From assembly GCA_002255935.1 (NCBI GenBank), contig NKIO01000009.1, positions 1 through 64,000 of the forward strand: a DNA stretch of 64,000 nucleotides. The letters run 5' to 3'. This document shows positions 62,513-64,000 of the stretch, piece by piece. The notes beneath the pieces were generated by a model. It had not been told where the DNA came from. It was given only the letters and a program-made list of their open reading frames with translations, and ran no database searches. Position 1 is the stretch's first letter. The number at the start of each line of letters is the position of its first letter. The position numbers and the translations under genes were made by a program. Source of the DNA: Comamonadaceae bacterium PBBC2. Lineage in GTDB: Bacteria; Pseudomonadota; Gammaproteobacteria; Burkholderiales; Burkholderiaceae_C.

Positions 62513-62552
62513 AAATGGCCCATGTCAACAGACAAGACACCAGCGTACCGGA

Positions 62553-63524
62553 TCACTCGGGTTCGATCTTCGCGTCGCGCACCACCTTGGCCCAGCGCGG
62601 CGCCTCGGCTTTGATCAGCGCCGCAAACTGCTCGGGCGTGCCGCCGCCCACCTCGTTGCCCTGGCTCAGGATCTTTTCTTTCAAGTCCGGGTCTTGCAGC
62701 GCCTTGTTGCCCACCGCATTGAGCTGCTTGATCAAATCGGCCGGCATGCCCTTGGGGCCAATCAGGCCTTGCCAGTTGAGCACCTCGACCTCGGGGTAGC
62801 CCTGCTCGGCCATGGTCGGAATGTCCGGGGCCAAAGGTGAACGCGTTTTGCTGGTGATGGCCAAGGCCCGCAGCTTGCCGCCTTTGATGGATGGCATGGC
62901 CGAATACATTTGCTCAAACATCATGTGCACCTGCCCCCCCATCAAGTCAGTCGCCCCAGCCGAGCCACTCTTGTAAGGCGCATGGATCATGTCAATGCCC
63001 GCAGCATGCTCAAACAATGCCCCGCTCAAATGGTGGGTGCCGCCGATACCGCCAGAGGCATAGCTGAGCTTGCCCGGCGCGGCCTTGGCAGCGGCCACCA
63101 AATCCTTGACCGACTTGTATGGCGAGTCGCTGCGCACCATCAAAATCAAAGGCCCTTTCTCGATCAAAAAGATCGGCACCAGATCGGTGAAAGGGTTGAA
63201 GTTGAGTTTCTTGAACAGCGCGTGGTTGACGGCCAGCGGCGCAAAGTTGCCCATGCCGATCGTGTAGCCATCGGGCTTGGCCCGGGCAATCGCTTCGGTG
63301 CCGATGTTGCCACCGGCACCGGCCTTGTTGTCGATGATGATGGGCTGCCCCAGCAAGGTGCCCATGACCTTGGCCACCTGGCGCGAGCGACTGTCGGCAT
63401 TGCCGCCTGCGGCGTAGGGGCACACCCAGGTGATGGGCTTGCTCGGGTATTTGTCTTGCGCCCAGCCCAGCGCAGGCGCGCCCAGGGCTGCGGCCATTTG
63501 GATGACGGATCGGCGCTTGATCAT
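62553..63524 (-). CDS. Bug-family (TctC-like) tripartite tricarboxylate transporter substrate-binding protein
   Basis: 323 aa. A twin-basic signal peptide (MIKRRSVIQMAAALGAPALGWA, about 22 residues) precedes YPSKPITWVCPYAAGGNADSRSR, the Bug opening, VDNKAGAGGNIGTEAIARAKPDGYTIGMG, and HHLSGALFEHAAGIDMIHAPYKSGSAG. No tctA/tctB partner is adjacent, as is normal for the many orphan Bug proteins in this order. Ligand unknown. Confidence 0.9.
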   Translation of the reverse strand: MIKRRSVIQMAAALGAPALGWAQDKYPSKPITWVCPYAAGGNADSRSRQVAKVMGTLLGQPIIIDNKAGAGGNIGTEAIARAKPDGYTIGMGNFAPLAVNHALFKKLNFNPFTDLVPIFLIEKGPLILMVRSDSPYKSVKDLVAAAKAAPGKLSYASGGIGGTHHLSGALFEHAAGIDMIHAPYKSGSAGATDLMGGQVHMMFEQMYSAMPSIKGGKLRALAITSKTRSPLAPDIPTMAEQGYPEVEVLNWQGLIGPKGMPADLIKQLNAVGNKALQDPDLKEKILSQGNEVGGGTPEQFAALIKAEAPRWAKVVRDAKIEPE

Positions 63525-63562
63525 GGGGCTCTCCTTGTGTCTCTTTTTTGGAAACCGACAGC

Positions 63563-64000
63563 TTACCCCTTTTGTTTGCGGCGGCTTTGCAGCATGGCGA
63601 CGTTCATCTCGCCGTCCAGCGCCGAGGCATAAAAGCGCTCGATCATCTGCACCGAGGTTCGGGCATTGCGCGCCAAGGTCAGCATGTCGATGCCCTGCCC
63701 ATAGAGCAAACGGAACATGATGGACGTGTGCCGCAAGCAATACAGCGTGCGGTCACGCCCCAACGCGTCCACCGTGGCCACACCCGCCTCGCGCATGACC
63801 CACTTGAACCAAAAGCCCAGTACGGCCAAGGCATACACCCGATCGGTCTCGCCGGGCAAGAACACGTAGTCATCAGGGCCGCCCTGCCCCCGCGCTTGTG
63901 CGCGGGCCAGCGCCACTTCGTAAACCTGCACAGCTGGCCGCAGGGTGACCACCGGCGTGTCGTGTTTTTTGGTCTCAGGCAAGGTCAAGCGCAGATAGGT
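63563..64000 (-). CDS. site-specific tyrosine recombinase, C-terminal part (cut by window end)
   Basis: At least 145 residues; the frame stays open through base 64000, so the N-terminus lies outside the window. The catalytic C-terminal signature is present: LYCLRHTSIMFRLLYGQGIDMLTLARNARTSVQMIERFYASAL, with Arg-His, and the nucleophile Tyr in ERFYA. The Gly-His of the usual LGH motif is replaced by an ARN-type sequence, as in other stand-alone proteobacterial integrases. A small basic tail (QSRRKQKG) closes it. Whether the enzyme belongs to a prophage, island or fixed relic cannot be told here; no att site or tRNA is seen. Confidence 0.8.
   Translation of the reverse strand, partial: TYLRLTLPETKKHDTPVVTLRPAVQVYEVALARAQARGQGGPDDYVFLPGETDRVYALAVLGFWFKWVMREAGVATVDALGRDRTLYCLRHTSIMFRLLYGQGIDMLTLARNARTSVQMIERFYASALDGEMNVAMLQSRRKQKG

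Overview
The window reads as a stretch of ordinary chromosome from a high-GC betaproteobacterium, most likely a Burkholderiales member of the Comamonadaceae (Limnohabitans/Rhodoferax-like). This is inferred from the gene content and order: a gsp type II secretion cluster, gltIJKL with a LysR gene upstream, argB next to slmA, a Bug-type TctC binding protein, a phasin next to a PhaD-like regulator, and zwf next to hexR. I saw no rRNA, tRNA, CRISPR array or complete insertion sequence. Coding density is high. The exceptions are the first 328 bases, part of which is visibly AT-rich, and about ten short intergenic gaps filled with palindromic REP-like repeats.

Layout. 1-328: AT-rich segment with a possible 41-residue membrane peptide on the minus strand. 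329-11868: type II secretion system, gspC on the minus strand and gspGHIJKLMNDE, a MipA/OmpV-like outer-membrane gene, then gspF on the plus strand, followed by a 5'-nucleotidase gene. 12785-16579: EamA transporter, htpX, DUF3025 gene and pyrC, all minus. 16841-21077: glutamate/aspartate ABC transporter with its LysR regulator. 21194-27845: Atm1-type ABC exporter, two hotdog thioesterases, enoyl-CoA hydratase, DUF2147 protein, acyl-CoA dehydrogenase and its TetR regulator (fatty-acid theme). 28027-41281: sugar-acid catabolism in two divergent arms around a GntR/FadR-type regulator. The minus arm has an enolase-superfamily dehydratase, two SDRs and a fumarylacetoacetase-family hydrolase. The plus arm has a TRAP transporter, altronate dehydratase, Ldh-family oxidoreductase, fructuronate-reductase-like enzyme and mannonate dehydratase. 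41301-49330: a peptide/amide operon (Dpp-type ABC transporter, MlrC-like metallopeptidase, amidase). 49476-57158: slmA, argB, an isolated rfbD, phasin and PhaD-like regulator, coaX, bactofilin plus M23 peptidase, and an M20 peptidase. 57291-62396: pgi, tal, zwf and hexR. 62553-64000: a Bug-family binding protein and the C-terminal part of a tyrosine recombinase that runs off the window.

How it fits together. The sugar-acid arms would deliver pyruvate plus a C3 product (minus arm) and 2-keto-3-deoxy-gluconate (plus arm), and zwf/pgi/tal/hexR form a second sugar-phosphate block. The enzymes that would finish hexuronate catabolism (uronate isomerase, KDG kinase, KDPG aldolase) are not in the window. 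Two uptake systems (glt and dct) have an intrinsic terminator directly after the binding-protein gene and before the membrane genes, which suggests attenuation to favour the binding protein.

No clearly undescribed multi-gene system was found. The items most worth a second look are the REP-like repeat families, the outer-membrane gene embedded between gspE and gspF, the shortened zinc loop in GspE, the MlrC/amidase/ABC operon, the small membrane ORF at the left edge, and the unassigned sugar-acid pathway.
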